From assembly GCA_964643965.1 (NCBI GenBank), contig CAZXVH010000162.1, positions 1-7,775 of the forward strand: a stretch of 7,775 bases of DNA, given 5' to 3'. Shown in pieces: positions 5,840 through 7,775 of the stretch; position 1 is the first letter of the stretch, and every line of letters starts with the position of its first letter. The notes beneath the pieces are model-generated. The model worked only from the letters and a program-made list of their open reading frames with translations, was not told where the DNA came from and made no database searches. A program made the position numbers and the translations under genes. The DNA is from GCA-2746795 sp964643965. GTDB taxonomy: Bacteria; Chloroflexota; Anaerolineae; Promineifilales; Promineifilaceae.

Positions 5840-7138
5840 TCACTCTATACCAGACACCACCCAACCTACACGTCGCTTTTGAGATTGTCTATGGCTGAAG
5901 GCGTAAAATCCAAACCACAACATGGCGGCAACGATACCCATGACTCCCAAAACGGCCGTTGCCTGCCGCACACCATATGCATCCTGCCACATCCCCGCCA
6001 AAAACGTCGAAATAGACTGCGTCAGCGTCAACGCCGCAAACTCAAAGGCAAACACCCGCCCCCGATACTTATCCGGCACAATCCGCTGCAACAGCGCCGC
6101 CGAAAACACCCACACCGTCCCTGAGCCAATCGTCCTGATCAATGTCCCTGTCAAAAAACCAACAAACAACATCGAAAACGCAATCATCAAAATACCAATC
6201 GGCAGCAATACAAATCCCACGCCAATCCCCTTCATCATCCGCCCAAACCGATCCCCCAACAAACGGCGCATAAAAATCGGTCCCAAACCCGTGCCCAAAC
6301 CACTCACCACATACACCAGACCCAGCATCGCCGTACCGCCATCTTCAAACGGAAACAACTTACCCACCGCCAATTTATCAAACGAAAAAAGCTCCTGGGC
6401 AAACGTAATCTCCAACACATTGATGCCGCCCCACACCAATGAACCAATCGCCTTCACCAAAGCAATCCCCAAAATAAATGGTTCATGCCATAAATAGCGG
6501 AACCCATCCACAAAATCGAACCAACCACTGCCCGCCTGAGCCACGCTCTTCCAATCCGCCGTCACAATGACAATCCGGCTGATAAACCATGCCGACAGCA
6601 CAAACGTCAACGAATCCAAAATAAACGCTACTTCTGCCCCCAGCACGGCCGCCACCACGCCCCCCAGAAAAGCCCCTAGCGCCAACATCGTACTCCACGT
6701 CAGGCTATCCAGCGCATTGGCCGCCACCAACTCCTCTTTCTTCACTACATTAGACAAAACGGCCGATCTTGCCGGCGTAAACAAGGCGCTCAAAATAAAC
6801 TGCATCGCCGTCAGCAGATAAAAGAGCCAAATCTGCCCCGTCGCCTGCACAAACAAAAAGCCCAACACCGTCAGCGCCCGCAGCAAATCAGACACAATCA
6901 TAAGCTTGCGCCGGCTGTACCGATCCGCCAACACGCCAGCCAGGGGACTAAACAAAAACAGCGGCAAAAAACGAGCTAAAAACAGGTAACTAATCGCTAC
7001 CCCGCTGTCCGTCATATCCGTAATAATTTCCGCCGCAGCGATGAGATTAAACCAGTCCCCCAACTGTGACACGACGCTACCTAACCACAGATAGCGATAA
7101 TTTCTATTTCGCCGTAGAAGATCAATGTATTCACGCAT
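5840..7138 (-). CDS. MFS transporter, EntS/MFS_3-like exporter
   Basis: A 432-residue inner-membrane protein with about 12 hydrophobic segments in two halves of six, separated by a central hydrophilic stretch near residues 190-220. The motif A signature G-V-L-A-D-R-Y-S-R-R-K is at 68-78 in the loop after TM2, with Asp72 and Arg73 as in proton-driven major facilitator carriers. N-terminal N-R-N-Y-R-Y-L-W and the F-T-P-A-R-S-A loop after TM4 resemble the MFS_3 group that includes the enterobactin exporter EntS and macrolide-type efflux pumps; substrate cannot be told. ATG 7138 abuts an AACGGCCGTT palindrome, and the nearest Shine-Dalgarno-like GAGG (7151-7154) is 12 nt away, so initiation may be weak. 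First gene of a leftward pair; it lies downstream of the rRNA genes on the same strand, so read-through from that operon is conceivable. Confidence 0.92.
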   Translation of the reverse strand: MREYIDLLRRNRNYRYLWLGSVVSQLGDWFNLIAAAEIITDMTDSGVAISYLFLARFLPLFLFSPLAGVLADRYSRRKLMIVSDLLRALTVLGFLFVQATGQIWLFYLLTAMQFILSALFTPARSAVLSNVVKKEELVAANALDSLTWSTMLALGAFLGGVVAAVLGAEVAFILDSLTFVLSAWFISRIVIVTADWKSVAQAGSGWFDFVDGFRYLWHEPFILGIALVKAIGSLVWGGINVLEITFAQELFSFDKLAVGKLFPFEDGGTAMLGLVYVVSGLGTGLGPIFMRRLLGDRFGRMMKGIGVGFVLLPIGILMIAFSMLFVGFLTGTLIRTIGSGTVWVFSAALLQRIVPDKYRGRVFAFEFAALTLTQSISTFLAGMWQDAYGVRQATAVLGVMGIVAAMLWFGFYAFSHRQSQKRRVGWVVSGIE

Positions 7139-7240
7139 AACGGCCGTTTGCCTCTAAAACAAAAAAGAGACTAAAGATTAAAAACCACAGATTGTTTCCA
7201 ATCTCCAGTCACTAATCTCTAATCTCAAATTTCTTTAAAA
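7139..7240. other. Spacer between 5S rRNA and the MFS gene with AATCTC-type repeats
   Basis: Contains AACGGCCGTT directly at the MFS start (7139-7148), a small hairpin AGATTG-TTTC-CAATCT (7189-7204), and degenerate AATCTC/AATCTCT units between 7199 and 7228 (caatctc, taatctct, aatctc). I see no convincing -35/-10 pair for the MFS gene, so its promoter remains unidentified. Confidence 0.5.
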
Positions 7241-7257
7241 ATAAAAAGGTCTCTTGG
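7241..7257 (-). terminator. Terminator-like T-tract after 5S rRNA
   Basis: On the minus strand the closing stem of 5S rRNA is extended to 12 bp: AAGGTCTCTTGG pairs with CCAAGAGACCTT (plus-strand 7364-7375 and 7246-7257). It is followed at once by TTTTTATTTTT. The long stem plus T-rich tract would serve both 5S processing and rRNA operon termination. Confidence 0.55.
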
Positions 7258-7369
7258 CAATGACCTACTCTCCCAGGGGGTCGCCCCCCAAGTACCATCG
7301 GCGCTGGCGAACTTAACTACTGGGTTCGAGATGGGACCAGGTGTACCCTCGCCGCTTAAATCACCAAGA
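7253..7369 (-). rRNA. rrf: 5S ribosomal RNA
   Basis: The minus strand reads TCTTGGTGATTTAAGCGGCG at the 5' end, the conserved CCCATCTCGAACCC loop in the middle and GAGAGTAGGTCATTGCC at the 3' end, all hallmarks of 5S rRNA. The ends pair as helix I. Length is about 117 nt; exact ends are uncertain by a few bases. It follows 23S on the same strand, the usual order. Confidence 0.93.
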
Positions 7370-7458
7370 GACCTTCTTAAAAACGTATTTAGAAAATAAA
7401 TAAGGTATGCAGGAATCTTAACAGAGTCAGAATTCCGAATTCTCCGTATCATGCAAAA
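7370..7458 (-). other. 23S-5S intergenic spacer
   Basis: About 90 bp of AT-rich spacer with no tRNA. It holds a near-perfect 15-bp palindrome, AGAATTC-C-GAATTCT (7429-7443), just past the 23S 3' end, which may contribute to a processing stem. Confidence 0.6.

Positions 7459-7775
<317 letters not shown>

Larger units (their letters stand above)
53..7148. repeat. Dispersed highly iterated palindrome AACGGCCGTT
   Basis: Exact 10-bp AACGGCCGTT begins at 924, 1602, 1880, 2252, 2712, 2960, 3999, 5951 and 7139. The 8-bp core ACGGCCGT also occurs at 54 (TACGGCCGTT) and 4648 (AACGGCCGTC). Near-matches are at 1374, 3231, 3939, 5023, 6644 and 6758. With equal base frequencies a given 8-mer is expected about 0.1 times in this length and a 10-mer about 0.007 times. 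Sites are read as N-G-R, as T-A-V and as (K)-R-P-S, and one is intergenic, so protein sequence alone cannot explain them. None falls in the rRNA part. Confidence 0.9.

Noticed and set aside
5922..6497. 191-codon plus-strand open frame
   Set aside because: Antisense to the MFS gene; composition rich in N, P, I and T is typical of a complement shadow.
7370..7458. tRNA gene in the 23S-5S spacer
   Set aside because: No cloverleaf, no T-loop consensus (GGTTCRANNCC); AT-rich spacer only.

Overview
The window looks like a piece of a mid-GC bacterial chromosome, most likely from a Chloroflexota (Anaerolineae/Caldilineae-like) organism. This is inferred from Thr/Pro-linkered lipoproteins carrying a TolB/WD40-like propeller, from the style of the degenerate intergenic repeats, and from the rRNA sequence. 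No similarity search was run, so the taxonomy is inference.

Layout, left to right. Positions 3-1961 (+) are the 3' part of a large secreted or lipid-anchored beta-propeller protein whose start lies outside the window. A 59-bp nested inverted repeat (1975-2033) precedes a decayed membrane-anchored propeller gene (2056-2792) with frameshifts and an exact, in-frame 153-bp tandem duplication. Next is an apparently intact two-gene module (2847-3750): a DUF6922-like small protein and an AbiEii/AbiGii-type nucleotidyltransferase, probably transcribed from an extended -10 promoter that would give a leaderless mRNA. Positions 3844-4768 are a gene graveyard. A lipoprotein gene is broken by a TAA in its linker and then joined to the C-terminal third of an aldo/keto reductase, which is itself split by a 195-bp element with 13-bp terminal inverted repeats and a GAT target duplication.

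The right half is transcribed leftward. The 3' end of 23S rRNA (7459-7775) and 5S rRNA (about 7253-7369) come first, then an MFS exporter-like gene (7138-5840), and then a 333-aa conserved protein of unknown function (5833-4832) whose start lies 6 nt after the MFS stop, suggesting translational coupling. A strong hairpin (4778-4825) separates this convergent unit from the aldo/keto reductase remnant.

The two most notable signals are not genes. First, the palindrome AACGGCCGTT occurs exactly nine times, and its 8-bp core eleven times, in 7.8 kb, in three different codon phases and in intergenic DNA. This resembles a highly iterated palindrome such as cyanobacterial HIP1. Second, the 195-bp MITE-like element can be excised on paper to restore the reductase reading frame exactly.
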